64,000 bases of DNA from Pasteurella sp049941595 (GTDB lineage Bacteria; Pseudomonadota; Gammaproteobacteria; Enterobacterales; Pasteurellaceae): assembly GCA_049941595.1 (NCBI GenBank), contig JBNFNA010000003.1, forward strand, positions 124,001 to 188,000. Reading direction: 5' to 3'. How positions within the stretch are numbered: position 1 is the first letter of the stretch; each line of letters opens with the position of its first letter. Shown here one piece after another: positions 1 through 8,845 of this stretch. The position numbers and the translations under genes are program-made. The notes beneath the pieces were generated by a model that was not told the DNA's origin, searched no databases, and saw only the letters and a program-made list of their open reading frames with translations.

Positions 1-849
1 TACTGCATCTAAAATGGCTTGCAATTGATCCTGTTCTTCATTTTCAACAACAGGACGATAACGCACTTCCACAGGGTAAGTTCTGCCCGAAACTTCAATA
101 ATTGGTGCGTTATTAAAATGTTTGGAGAAACGTTCTACATCAATGGTCGCAGACGTGATGATCAACTTGAGATCAGGGCGTTTTGGAAGAAGCTGTTTTA
201 AATAGCCAAGAATGAAATCGTTATTTAAACTACGCTCGTGGGCTTCATCAATAATTAACGTATCATATTGATTTAAAAAGCGATTATTTTGAATTTCAGC
301 TAATAGAATACCGTCGGTCATCAATTTGACCATTGTATTTTCACTGATTTGATCTGTAAAACGGACTTTATAACCCACAACATCACCTAGCTCTGTTTTT
401 AGCTCTTCTGCAATGCGAGTTGCGACAGAACGTGCTGCGATACGGCGAGGTTGCGTATGACCGATTAAGCCTTTTGTCCCTAAGCCTAATTCCAAACACA
501 TTTTAGGTAACTGCGTGGTTTTTCCTGATCCCGTTTCACCCGCAATCACCACAACTTGATGTTGCGAAATCAGCTTTTGGATTTCGTCTTTACGCTGGCT
601 TACGGGTAAGTTTTCAGGAAATTCAATATTTTTGATCGCACTTTTACGCTGTTCTAAACGTGCTTTTGCTAATTGGATTTGTAGCTGAATTTCGGCGGCA
701 ACTGCTTGTTGAGCCTGTTCATTTTTAATATTGCTAATGCCTTTAATTCGAGCCAAAAGCTGACGATAATCCCCATTCATCACCTCATTTAGTTCTGATA
801 ATAGGGATTTTTGTAATGGGTTAAATTCCGTTTTTTTAAACTTCTTCAT
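1..849 (-). CDS. hrpA: ATP-dependent RNA helicase HrpA (N-terminal part, runs off the window)
   Basis: This is the first 283 codons of a DEAH-box RNA helicase, open through base 1; the family is about 1300 residues, so most of the gene lies outside the window. The start is ATG at 849. A Walker A motif GETGSGKTT lies near residues 103-111 and the Walker B LIIDEAHER has its DEAH at about residues 201-204. HrpA acts in the cytoplasm on structured mRNA and stalled ribosomes. It follows the DUF423 gene by only 5 bp and is probably the last gene of a three-gene minus-strand operon. The identification is firm from the two motifs and the N-terminal sequence. Confidence 0.93.
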   Translation of the reverse strand, partial: MKKFKKTEFNPLQKSLLSELNEVMNGDYRQLLARIKGISNIKNEQAQQAVAAEIQLQIQLAKARLEQRKSAIKNIEFPENLPVSQRKDEIQKLISQHQVVVIAGETGSGKTTQLPKMCLELGLGTKGLIGHTQPRRIAARSVATRIAEELKTELGDVVGYKVRFTDQISENTMVKLMTDGILLAEIQNNRFLNQYDTLIIDEAHERSLNNDFILGYLKQLLPKRPDLKLIITSATIDVERFSKHFNNAPIIEVSGRTYPVEVRYRPVVENEEQDQLQAILDAV

Positions 850-854
850 ACCAC

Positions 855-1232
855 TTAATTTTTAATACTTCGATATGCCAATGCAGCCCAACCAATTAAA
901 AATAATGTTCCACCAATTGGCGTTACCCACACAAGTGCTTTGCCTGCACCTAATGCTAATAAATATAAGCTACCGCTGAAAAGCAAAATGCCAAATGACC
1001 AAGCCGTACCAATCACAGAAACACATCTATCGCAATCAAGACGTAAATAAGACTGTAACCCGGCAAGTACCATTAGTGCAACGGTATGGAACATTTGATA
1101 TTTTAAACCTGTTTCAATCCACGCCAAGGCTTGTAGCGACAGTGTTTTTTCTAAACCGTGTGCAGCAAATGCACCGAATGCGATACAGAAAAATCCACTT
1201 AATGCGGCGATAAATAACCATTTATTTTTCAT
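855..1232 (-). CDS. DUF423 inner-membrane protein (YgdD family)
   Basis: This 125-residue protein has four evident hydrophobic segments (about residues 5-25, 45-62, 75-95 and 100-120) and the family motif FGAFAAHGL near residue 20. DUF423 proteins such as E. coli YgdD are small inner-membrane proteins without an established function. It sits 20 bp downstream of the UPF0756 gene and 5 bp upstream of hrpA, so the three are likely co-transcribed. Length is normal for the family. No function can be given from sequence. Confidence 0.9.
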   Translation of the reverse strand: MKNKWLFIAALSGFFCIAFGAFAAHGLEKTLSLQALAWIETGLKYQMFHTVALMVLAGLQSYLRLDCDRCVSVIGTAWSFGILLFSGSLYLLALGAGKALVWVTPIGGTLFLIGWAALAYRSIKN

Positions 1233-1252
1233 CGATTGTTCCTCATTTCACT

Positions 1253-1705
1253 TTATGATTTGCCTAAAAATAACGACAGAATGCCCGCTGCAATTAATGG
1301 TCCAACTGGAATACCACCAGCAAAGGCAACGCCTAAAATCGTACCTATCAGCAAGCCCGTTAATAATACAGGTTGTGCTCCCATTAAGCCAACACCTCGG
1401 CCACCAAGCCAAGCAACAAGTAAGCCAACAGCAACCGCTAACCACATTCGCCAATTTAAGAAAATGCTTACATCTGGCAATTGAATTTTACCCGAAACAA
1501 TTGGGCTTAATACGCCAATAGTTAAAATAATGATCCCAATGTTGATACCATTTTTTTCCATAAATGGAATATATTGCGATAAAAATGTCTGTTGCATTAA
1601 TAACAAAATCGCTGCGGAAATCGTCACTGAACTGTTATTACTTAATACGCCGAGCAAAATCAATACAACTAATAATAATGCGACGGAATTAAACTGTAAG
1701 GACAT
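1253..1705 (-). CDS. UPF0756 (DUF441, YeaL-type) membrane protein
   Basis: This is a 150-residue, very hydrophobic protein of four to five membrane segments, with the conserved stretches GIIILTIGVLSPI and WLGGRGVGLMGAQP typical of the YeaL/DUF441 family. The function of the family is unknown. An open frame continues 11 codons upstream, but that extension carries an uptake signal. The ATG at 1705 is preceded by AGAGAG at a suitable distance and gives the family length, so I chose it. It is the first gene of the run towards hrpA. Confidence 0.9.
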   Translation of the reverse strand: MSLQFNSVALLLVVLILLGVLSNNSSVTISAAILLLMQQTFLSQYIPFMEKNGINIGIIILTIGVLSPIVSGKIQLPDVSIFLNWRMWLAVAVGLLVAWLGGRGVGLMGAQPVLLTGLLIGTILGVAFAGGIPVGPLIAAGILSLFLGKS

Positions 1706-1785
1706 AAAACTCTCTAAAAGTGCGGTTAATTCTGGCAACGAATTATAACAAGTTATTCTTTGTTTGTGATGCCGATTGAGAAAAG

Positions 1786-1810
1786 AAAACCCGCAAATTT
1801 GCGGGCTTTA
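1786..1810 (-). terminator. Rho-independent terminator after grxD
   Basis: A perfect 8-bp inverted repeat, CCCGCAAA/TTTGCGGG at 1790-1805, is followed on the minus strand by TTTTCTTTTC. It lies just past the grxD stop codon. Confidence 0.85.
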
Positions 1811-1815
1811 AGATA

Positions 1816-2145
1816 TTATTCTTGTGGATGTTTTGCTGCAACTTCAGCTAATAAGGTTTGTAATTCACCTTGTTGGAACATTTCTAAAATGATGTCACAA
1901 CCACCGATTAACTCACCTTCCACCCATAATTGTGGGAATGTTGGCCAGTTTGCGTATGCGGGTAATTCAGCACGGATATCTGGGTGTTGCAAAATATCAA
2001 CATAGCCAAAAGGCACTTTACAATGCATCAATGCTTCCACTGCACGTGCAGAAAAGCCACAAGATGGGAATTTTGGTGAGCCTTTCATATAAATAAGAAT
2101 AGGGTTTTCACTGATTTGTTTTTTGATTTTATCTAAGGTTTCCAT
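1816..2145 (-). CDS. grxD: Monothiol glutaredoxin (Grx4 type)
   Basis: This 109-residue protein has the monothiol active-site CGFS (in PSCGFSARAVEAL, near residues 28-31), the WPTFPQLWV cis-proline segment and the GGCDI glutathione-binding motif. Monothiol glutaredoxins carry a bridging [2Fe-2S] cluster with glutathione and BolA-type partners and take part in Fe-S cluster delivery in the cytoplasm. It is transcribed alone: a terminator follows, and 85 bp separate it from the TPM gene upstream. In H. influenzae grxD neighbours ompP5; here the LemA-TPM operon lies between them. Confidence 0.95.
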   Translation of the reverse strand: METLDKIKKQISENPILIYMKGSPKFPSCGFSARAVEALMHCKVPFGYVDILQHPDIRAELPAYANWPTFPQLWVEGELIGGCDIILEMFQQGELQTLLAEVAAKHPQE

Positions 2146-2229
2146 AATTATCCTCGAAAGTAAGTAAACGGCCGTATTGTAGCACAGAGAAAAAAGCTGA
2201 CCAATAACCCGACTGTGATAATCAACTAT

Positions 2230-2997
2230 TTACCAGCTACCGCCAGCACCACCGCCACCAAAACTGCCACCGCCGAATCCACCTCCAGATCCGCCACCGC
2301 CACCAAATCCACCGAAACCACCGCCACCACGATAGCTACTACCGCGACCGAATGCGGATCCTCTGCGTGATGAATTATGTCCTGTTGGGCTAATGTAAGG
2401 CGTTGCACGTAAATCGCTTAATACCACAAACAAGATGAATACAACCACCATAAAAATAGGAATGTAATCTTCCCAACTGTCTTCATCTGCAACTTGGTTA
2501 GGATCAAACTCGCCTTTACTGGTTGCAATTATGTAGTTTAGGCCGTTATTAATCCCTTGTGCATATTGCCCTTGTTTAAAATAAGGTGTGATTTGATTGC
2601 GAATAAGTTGAGATAAAAAGGCATCAGGTAATACCCCCTCTAAACCTTGTCCAACCCCGATGAACATTTTGCGGTCATCTTTAGCAATCAACATAAGTAC
2701 GCCATTATTCAACTGCTTACGGCCAATTCCCCATTTATCACCTAGCTCAAATGTGTATTGCGAAATCTCATATTCTTCTGTTGAAGGAATGATCACCACG
2801 GCAATCTGTGAGCTGGTTTCCTTACCGTAAGCAATTAACTTTTGCTCTAATGCCTGTTTCTCATTCGCCGATAATGTGTTGGTGTAATCATTAACATACT
2901 GAAATGGATTTGGTGAAGGGGGAAACTGCGCCGCAAAAGCCGATAGCGTAAAGAAAAAAGAGAAAAAAATGACCGCACTTTTTAACCATCTAACCAT
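2230..2997 (-). CDS. TPM-domain exported membrane protein with Gly-rich tail (YgcG-like)
   Basis: This 255-residue protein starts with a signal peptide (hydrophobic residues about 8-22, ending ...SAFA). A TPM domain follows (about 30-150, with QIAVVIIPSTEEYEI and MFIGVGQGLEGVLPD). One membrane segment lies at about 175-195, then a low-complexity Gly/Ser tail ending GGAGGSW. TPM-domain proteins of this layout are often encoded beside LemA and are thought to act at the envelope; the biochemical role is not settled. The start overlaps the end of the preceding TPM gene by 8 bp, implying translational coupling. An uptake signal at 2972-2980 lies inside the signal-peptide codons. Confidence 0.88.
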   Translation of the reverse strand: MVRWLKSAVIFFSFFFTLSAFAAQFPPSPNPFQYVNDYTNTLSANEKQALEQKLIAYGKETSSQIAVVIIPSTEEYEISQYTFELGDKWGIGRKQLNNGVLMLIAKDDRKMFIGVGQGLEGVLPDAFLSQLIRNQITPYFKQGQYAQGINNGLNYIIATSKGEFDPNQVADEDSWEDYIPIFMVVVFILFVVLSDLRATPYISPTGHNSSRRGSAFGRGSSYRGGGGFGGFGGGGGSGGGFGGGSFGGGGAGGSW

Positions 2998-3433
2998 TGA
3001 TAATCACCTCATTGTCTAATTCATTCTTATCATTTGGTTGAATAGGAAAGTGTAAAGCAAGCTCTTTTCCTGTATTCTCAATTGCAGTCACAATACCTTG
3101 TGTATAGTTACCTTGACGAAAATGACTTATCATTACATCACATTGCTGTTGCCAAAATTGCTCACCAACATACTGGTGAATCCCGTGATCACCAATAATT
3201 GAGCATTGATGAGATTTGAACGCCACATAAATCAAAACGCCATTATGTGCTTCCGTTTCTTGCATACCTAGCTCATTAAAGATTTGTAATGCACGCTCTA
3301 CACCTGAATTTGCTTGTTTAGGCATTTTACTTTCCACATAAACACGCAATTCTGCCGAGCTTTTTTGCTCAAGTTGAGAAATTGCTTTCTCAACTTGTTG
3401 TTTATCAATTGGAATTTTTGAAAATAAAGCCAT
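2990..3433 (-). CDS. Short TPM-domain protein
   Basis: This 147-residue protein is almost entirely one TPM domain (ELRVYVESKMP, GVLIYVAFKSHQCSIIGDHGI, FRQGNYTQGIVTAIENTG). It has no signal peptide or membrane segment, so it may work on the inner face of the membrane or in complex with its neighbours. It lies between lemA (24 bp upstream) and the larger TPM gene, which it overlaps by 8 bp. Paired short and long TPM genes after lemA are a recurring arrangement; the function is unknown. Confidence 0.88.
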   Translation of the reverse strand: MALFSKIPIDKQQVEKAISQLEQKSSAELRVYVESKMPKQANSGVERALQIFNELGMQETEAHNGVLIYVAFKSHQCSIIGDHGIHQYVGEQFWQQQCDVMISHFRQGNYTQGIVTAIENTGKELALHFPIQPNDKNELDNEVIING

Positions 3434-3457
3434 TTGATTCTTCTTAATTAAAAATTG

Positions 3458-4039
3458 TTAATTAAAATTCACCACTGGTGCATTTGCTGCACCTTCTACA
3501 GATTTGAAATACGGTTTTTCTTTAAAGCCAAATAACATCGCTACCAATTTAGTTGGAAATTGACGCACTTTCTGGTTATAAATACGTGCGGCTTCGTTAA
3601 ATTTATTACGAGCAACATTGATACGATTTTCAGTACCTTCAAGCTGAGCTTGTAAATTCATAAAGCCTTCGTTCGCTTTCAATGCTGGATATTGCTCAAC
3701 AGTCACTAATAAACGAGATAAAGCAGAGCCTACTTCATTTTGATTTTTTTGGAATTGTGCAAGTTGTTCTTCAGTAAGATTTGCAGGATCAATTTTGGTT
3801 TGTGTTGCTTTCGCACGTGCTTCAATCACTTGCGTTAACGTGCTTTTCTCAAAATCCGCTTGGCCTTTGACTGTATTAACTAAATTTGGGATTAAGTCTG
3901 CACGGCGTTGGTAAGAAGATTCTACATTCGCCCATACAGAATCAATTTCTTCTTCTGCTTTCACTAAACCATTATAGCTTGTCATTAAGGTAAAACCAGC
4001 CACAATAGCCACTAAAATAAATACAATCCACTTTTTCAT
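3458..4039 (-). CDS. lemA: LemA family protein
   Basis: This 193-residue protein has one N-terminal membrane anchor (about residues 4-21) followed by a helical LemA domain with the diagnostic YQRRADLIPNLVNTVKG (about 43-59) and a NVARNKFNEAARIYN repeat. LemA proteins are membrane-anchored four-helix proteins facing the periplasm or cell surface; their cellular role is unknown. It is the first gene of a three-gene operon with two TPM proteins. A terminator separates it from ompP5 upstream, so it should have its own promoter in the short gap 4040-4080. Confidence 0.93.
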   Translation of the reverse strand: MKKWIVFILVAIVAGFTLMTSYNGLVKAEEEIDSVWANVESSYQRRADLIPNLVNTVKGQADFEKSTLTQVIEARAKATQTKIDPANLTEEQLAQFQKNQNEVGSALSRLLVTVEQYPALKANEGFMNLQAQLEGTENRINVARNKFNEAARIYNQKVRQFPTKLVAMLFGFKEKPYFKSVEGAANAPVVNFN

Positions 4040-4078
4040 AGGATGTTCCTCATAAACAGAAAACTAATTAGATAAAAG

Positions 4079-4102
4079 AAAAGCCTAAACGTTCGTTTAG
4101 GC
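4079..4102 (-). terminator. Terminator after ompP5
   Basis: GCCTAAAC/GTTTAGGC form an 8-bp stem (4083-4102) with a four-base loop. On the minus strand TTTTCTTTT follows. It closes the ompP5 transcript before lemA begins. Confidence 0.85.
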
Positions 4103-4134
4103 CTTTCAAAAATCATATTAAATTAACAAATAAA

Positions 4135-5211
4135 TTATTTGTTACCTTTAACAGAGATTTCAACGCGACGGTCATCAGCTAAACAAGCGATAAGTGCTTT
4201 ACGACCTTTAACTGAGTCACATTTGTTACCAGTTACTGGGCTAGCTTCACCCATACCAGTTGCGCTGATTGCTTGTGGAGCAACACCTTTAGATACTAAG
4301 TAGTTAGCTACTGTATCTGCACGACGTTGTGATAATTTTAAGTTGTAAGCATCAGAACCTAAACGGTCAGTGTAACCAGCAACTGCTACTGAAGCAGATT
4401 GTAATTGAGCGATTTCACCGTAAATACCGTCTAAAACGCCTTGTGCTTCAGGTTTTAAGTTAGCTTTATCGAAAGCAAAAGTCACATCAGAGTTTAAAGT
4501 GAATTTTTTGCTTACAACTTCAGGAACGACTACTGCACCTTGACCGAAACGGTAAGTTAAACCTGCGCTCACAGAACCAATGCTTGGAGTGAAATCTACA
4601 CGATCACCATTTGCCGCTTTAAGTTTACCAACACCTTTAACCCATTGGTATTCTACGCGAGCTGCTAATTCAGGAAGAATTGCATACTCAATACCACCAG
4701 CAAACACAGGAGATACTTTTAAGCTGTGTTTTTTGTTTGTACTTTTAAAACGTTCCAAAGGACTTTTAAGGCTTGGAAGATCAACTTTGAATTGATAGTC
4801 CGAACGAATTAATGCAGCACCAACACGTGCATATACATCTAAGTTTTCAATTACAGGATAGCTTGCTTTTAAGCTTAAATGAGCACCGTGGTTAGTCATT
4901 TTAGCTTTAACAGAACTATCTGGAAGGACTTTATTACCTTTTGCACGACCAAAATCGTCATAACCTAACTCAACAGCGAAGTTATCAGTGATTTGGTAAC
5001 CACCGAATACACCGTAAGTTACTGAGTTACGGTTGATACCAAAACCTTTGTAGTGACCTTGTGTTTTTGAGTCGAATTGGTTTAAACCATCGTGGAAAGA
5101 AGCCCAACCAGCTTTAGTACCCACATAGAATGTGTTAGCTTGTGGAGCTGCTTGTGCTGCTGTAGCTGCTGCTAGTGCAGCGATAGTTAATGCGATTGCA
5201 GTTTTTTTCAT
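4135..5211 (-). CDS. ompP5: Outer membrane protein P5 (OmpA family)
   Basis: This is a 358-residue OmpA-type protein. A 21-residue signal peptide ends AAQA before APQANTFY. An eight-strand beta-barrel follows (to about residue 222, closing SAGLTYRFGQG), then a periplasmic OmpA C-terminal peptidoglycan-binding domain (about 235-355, with FDKANLKPEA and the NLKLSQRRADTVANYL signature). Two cysteines in the C-terminal domain (SPVTGNKCDSV and ALIACLADDRR) match the OmpA disulfide. Extracellular loops differ from what I recall of H. influenzae P5. P5 tethers the outer membrane to the wall and acts as adhesin and complement-regulator-binding protein in Haemophilus. The RBS GAGGATC precedes the ATG. 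Confidence 0.96.
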   Translation of the reverse strand: MKKTAIALTIAALAAATAAQAAPQANTFYVGTKAGWASFHDGLNQFDSKTQGHYKGFGINRNSVTYGVFGGYQITDNFAVELGYDDFGRAKGNKVLPDSSVKAKMTNHGAHLSLKASYPVIENLDVYARVGAALIRSDYQFKVDLPSLKSPLERFKSTNKKHSLKVSPVFAGGIEYAILPELAARVEYQWVKGVGKLKAANGDRVDFTPSIGSVSAGLTYRFGQGAVVVPEVVSKKFTLNSDVTFAFDKANLKPEAQGVLDGIYGEIAQLQSASVAVAGYTDRLGSDAYNLKLSQRRADTVANYLVSKGVAPQAISATGMGEASPVTGNKCDSVKGRKALIACLADDRRVEISVKGNK

Positions 5212-5443
5212 TTGGATGATCCTCTTATCATTTAGTCATCTTTATTAAACCAAATCCCAGTATAATCACTGGAATTTGAAACACAAAACTTGTGTTCTAT
5301 TTTCCATCTTAAACGCTTTTAAGTTAAATGTGAACTCTTTTTAACCTAATAGTAAGCGCCTTTACAATAAACCAGATAAATTTACTGATTTAATTTTTGA
5401 TGTAAATTATTTTCTCTTTCTTATTCCAAAGAGAAGATCTAAT

Positions 5444-5479
5444 TTATAATATTATCCTACCTTAAAAAGGTAAGGTCAA
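5444..5479 (-). promoter_or_regulatory. Predicted ompP5 promoter with dyad in the spacer
   Basis: On the minus strand TTGACC (5474-5479) and GATAAT (5451-5456) are separated by exactly 17 bp, a good sigma-70 promoter. The spacer holds an inverted repeat, TACCTT/AAGGTA (5458-5472). The predicted start near 5444 leaves a leader of about 230 nt before the ompP5 ATG. Apart from this promoter and the 10-bp repeat at 5641, I see nothing else definite in the 546-bp gap between ompP5 and ydiJ. Confidence 0.6.
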
Positions 5480-5640
5480 ATTTTTTCACATTTTTGTTTG
5501 ACATTTAGGCTAAAAATACCCATTTTCTTTGCTCTAACTCCATCACTTTGCTTTCCAAGCGCTGTTCAAATAGCAAACAAATTCATTTATCGCCACAAAA
5601 TTCAAATGAGTTCAAAATTTTCCAACTAAAAAGATCTTTG

Positions 5641-5660
5641 TCTATGCTAATCTATGCTAA
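5641..5660 (+). repeat. Perfect tandem 10-bp repeat containing -10-like sequence
   Basis: TCTATGCTAA is repeated twice head to tail. Each copy contains TATGCTAA, resembling an extended -10 element. It lies about 100 bp upstream of ydiJ and may be its promoter region; no convincing -35 was identified. Confidence 0.4.
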
Positions 5661-5757
5661 ACTGCTGTTAAATTCATTTTTCAGATGAAAACACTTACAC
5701 AACATTGACCTTAAATACACATTATTTTTATTAAATTAAAATGATAGAGTGATTAAA

Positions 5758-8700
5758 ATGCTACCTCGTTTGAAAAATATTCCCGAGATCTCGTCCCTTG
5801 TATTGAATTATATCAATGAGTTAAAAAAACAACATTTTGCAGGTGATATTGCAACTCGCTATTCCGATCGATTAAGCCTTGCGACTGATAACAGTGTTTA
5901 TCAACAACTCCCTCAAGCAATTCTGTTCCCGAAAACAACCGCAGATGTGGTCATTCTGACAAAACTTGCTCAAAAAGAAGAGTATAAAACACTCACATTT
6001 ACACCTCGTGGCGGCGGTACAGGGACAAACGGTCAATCGATCAATAACAATATTATTGTTGATCTTTCTCGCCATATGACACAAATCCTTGAACTCAATG
6101 TTGAACAACGTTGGGTGCGCGTACAAGCAGGAGTGGTAAAAGATCAATTAAACCAATTTTTGAAGCCATACGGGCTCTTTTTCTCACCAGAACTTTCAAC
6201 TAGTAATCGTGCAACGCTCGGTGGAATGATTAATACCGACGCTTCAGGTCAAGGCTCGCTACAATATGGTAAAACTTCTGATCACGTTTTGGGATTACGT
6301 ACAGTTTTAGTGAACGGCGAGCTCATTGATACACAAGCAATTAAAACTGAAGATTTTTTGACCGCACTTAAACAGCAAGGACTTACGAAACACAGCCAAC
6401 ACTTACACAAAGAGATCTTTCAACGTTGCAAAGAAAAGCGTGATGCTATCCTGAATGACTTGCCACAACTGAACCGTTTTCTAACAGGTTACGATCTCAA
6501 AAACGTGTTTAATCAAGATGAGTCCGAATTTAATTTAACCCGCATTTTAACGGGCTCAGAGGGTTCACTTGCGTTTATTTGCGAAGCGACACTAGACCTC
6601 ACGCCAATCCCACAATATCGCACACTGATTAATATTAAGTACAGTTCATTTGATGCAGCATTACGCAACGCCCCTTTTATGGTAAAAGCGAATGCCCTTT
6701 CTGTTGAAACCATCGACTCCACCGTACTGAATTTAGCGAAGCAAGATATTATTTGGCATTCTGTTAATGAATTATTGACAGAAAATGAAGACAACCCAAT
6801 CCTTGGGCTAAATATTGTGGAATATGCAGGCAACGATAAGCACAAAATTCAACGCCAAGTAACCGCACTTTGCCAAGCGCTTGATGAAAAAATTGCCAAT
6901 CAACAAGATGCGATTATTGGCTATCAAGTGTGCTCCGATTTGCCATCCATTGAACGTATTTATGCAATGCGTAAAAAAGCGGTGGGCTTATTAGGAAATG
7001 CAAAAGGTGCAGCAAAACCTATCCCATTTGTGGAAGACACCTGTGTCCCACCAGAAAATCTCGCTGATTATATTGCGGAATTCCGTGCGTTATTAGACCA
7101 ACACAATTTACAGTACGGAATGTTCGGCCACGTTGATGCAGGCGTATTACACGTTCGTCCTGCGTTGGATTTATGTGATAAACAGCAAGTGGCATTATTC
7201 AAACAAATTTCCGATCAAGTTGCCGAACTGACACGCCAATATGGTGGTTTGATTTGGGGCGAACACGGCAAAGGTATGCGTTCACAATATGGTGAAAAAT
7301 TCTTTACTCCTGAATTATGGCAAGAGCTACGTTATATCAAATTCTTGTTCGATCCAGACAACCGCTTAAATCCAGGTAAAATTTGTACGCCTTTACACAG
7401 CAAAGATGAGTTGTATTCAATTCTTTCACCAATGCGATCGGATAACGATCGTCAAATTCCAATTCAAATGAAAGATCAATTTAGTGGAGCGATGAATTGT
7501 AACGGCAATGGGCTTTGCTTTAACTTTGATGTGCATAGCGCAATGTGTCCGTCGATGAAAATCAGCAAAAATCGTCTATTTTCACCGAAAGGTCGTGCTG
7601 CAATGGTCAGAGAATGGCTTCGTTTATTAGCACTCGAAAATGTGTCACCAGAACAACTTGATTTCCGCCAACAACAAGCGAAATTAACGGATCTTGTAGA
7701 TAAAGTTCGCAATTCTGTTCAAAAATGGCGCGGTGAGTACGATTTTTCACACGAGGTAAAAGCGGCAATGGATACTTGTCTTGCCTGTAAAGCCTGTGCA
7801 AGCCAATGTCCGATTAAAATTGATGTGCCGAATTTCCGTTCGAAATTCTTACATTTCTATCATAATCGCTACTTACGTCCATTAAAAGATCACGTTATTT
7901 CTAATGTGGAATACATTGCACCCTTAATGGCAAAACAGCCTGAATTTTTTAATTTCTTTACTGCGGCAAAAATCACTCAAGCGGTTACGAAAAAAGTGCT
8001 AGGCGTGATCGATTTACCACTACTTTCCTCGCCTTCATTGCAACAACAATTAGTTGAGATTGGTTACCAAGGTTATTCTTTAGAAGCACTTGAACAGCTA
8101 AGTGTGGTAGAAAAACAAAAAGTTTTATTGATCGTACAAGATCCATTTACGTCTTATTACGATGCAAAAATTGTGGCTGATTTTGTTGAGTTGACCCAAA
8201 AATTAGGCTATCGGCCAGTATTGTTACCATTTAAGCCAAATGGTAAAGCGCAGCACGTGAAAGGTTTCCTCACTCGCTTTGCAAAAACGGCTAAAAATCA
8301 AGTGGACTTCTTAGCTCGAATGGCAGAACTCGGTTTACCGTTAGTCGGCGTTGATCCAGCTATCGTATTGACTTACCGTGATGAATATAAAGAAGTATTA
8401 AAAGAACAACGTGGTGATTTCCAAGTGCTAACCTCTCACGAATGGTTGAAAACACAGTTAGACACGTTGAAAGTAACGCTACAAAATATTGAAAAAACAG
8501 ACCGCACTTTTGCACCACAGCAATGGTATTTATTCCCACATTGTACGGAATCCACTGCACTACCAAATAGTGCAAAAGAGTGGCAACAAATTTTTGCATT
8601 ATTCCAACAAGAACTAAGCGTTGAAAATGTAGGTTGCTGCGGAATGGCGGGAACATTTGGACACGAAACAAAACATTTTGATATGTCGGTAGCCATTTAT

Positions 8701-8844
8701 GGCTTATCTTGGGCGAAAAAACTGGCAGGGAAAAATCCTGAATTTTGTCTTGCCACGGGCTATTCTTGTCGCAGCCAAGTAAAACGTTTTGAAAAATGGC
8801 AACCGAAACACCCAGTACAGGCTTTACTCACGTTATTGAAATAA
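5758..8844 (+). CDS. ydiJ: FAD / 4Fe-4S D-2-hydroxyacid dehydrogenase YdiJ
   Basis: This 1028-residue protein aligns along its length with E. coli YdiJ, reported as a D-2-hydroxyglutarate dehydrogenase. The N-terminal FAD-binding PCMH domain holds TPRGGGTGTNGQ and LSTSNRATLGGMINTDASG. The FAD-oxidase C domain has GHVDAGVLHVRPA and WGEHGKGMRSQYG. Next come 4Fe-4S binding cysteines (CLACKACASQCPIK near residue 680) and a C-terminal CCG domain (NVGCCGMAGTFGHE and ATGYSCRSQVKRF). The open frame can start with GTG at 5749, but ATG at 5758 matches the family better. It is followed after one base by menI, then hemH, and heads this operon. Confidence 0.93.
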   Translation: MLPRLKNIPEISSLVLNYINELKKQHFAGDIATRYSDRLSLATDNSVYQQLPQAILFPKTTADVVILTKLAQKEEYKTLTFTPRGGGTGTNGQSINNNIIVDLSRHMTQILELNVEQRWVRVQAGVVKDQLNQFLKPYGLFFSPELSTSNRATLGGMINTDASGQGSLQYGKTSDHVLGLRTVLVNGELIDTQAIKTEDFLTALKQQGLTKHSQHLHKEIFQRCKEKRDAILNDLPQLNRFLTGYDLKNVFNQDESEFNLTRILTGSEGSLAFICEATLDLTPIPQYRTLINIKYSSFDAALRNAPFMVKANALSVETIDSTVLNLAKQDIIWHSVNELLTENEDNPILGLNIVEYAGNDKHKIQRQVTALCQALDEKIANQQDAIIGYQVCSDLPSIERIYAMRKKAVGLLGNAKGAAKPIPFVEDTCVPPENLADYIAEFRALLDQHNLQYGMFGHVDAGVLHVRPALDLCDKQQVALFKQISDQVAELTRQYGGLIWGEHGKGMRSQYGEKFFTPELWQELRYIKFLFDPDNRLNPGKICTPLHSKDELYSILSPMRSDNDRQIPIQMKDQFSGAMNCNGNGLCFNFDVHSAMCPSMKISKNRLFSPKGRAAMVREWLRLLALENVSPEQLDFRQQQAKLTDLVDKVRNSVQKWRGEYDFSHEVKAAMDTCLACKACASQCPIKIDVPNFRSKFLHFYHNRYLRPLKDHVISNVEYIAPLMAKQPEFFNFFTAAKITQAVTKKVLGVIDLPLLSSPSLQQQLVEIGYQGYSLEALEQLSVVEKQKVLLIVQDPFTSYYDAKIVADFVELTQKLGYRPVLLPFKPNGKAQHVKGFLTRFAKTAKNQVDFLARMAELGLPLVGVDPAIVLTYRDEYKEVLKEQRGDFQVLTSHEWLKTQLDTLKVTLQNIEKTDRTFAPQQWYLFPHCTESTALPNSAKEWQQIFALFQQELSVENVGCCGMAGTFGHETKHFDMSVAIYGLSWAKKLAGKNPEFCLATGYSCRSQVKRFEKWQPKHPVQALLTLLK

Positions 8845-8845
8845 A

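Noticed and set aside
2226..2340. GC-rich repetitive DNA suggesting a satellite
   Set aside because: It encodes the Gly/Ser-rich tail of the TPM protein; repeated GGN codons explain it.
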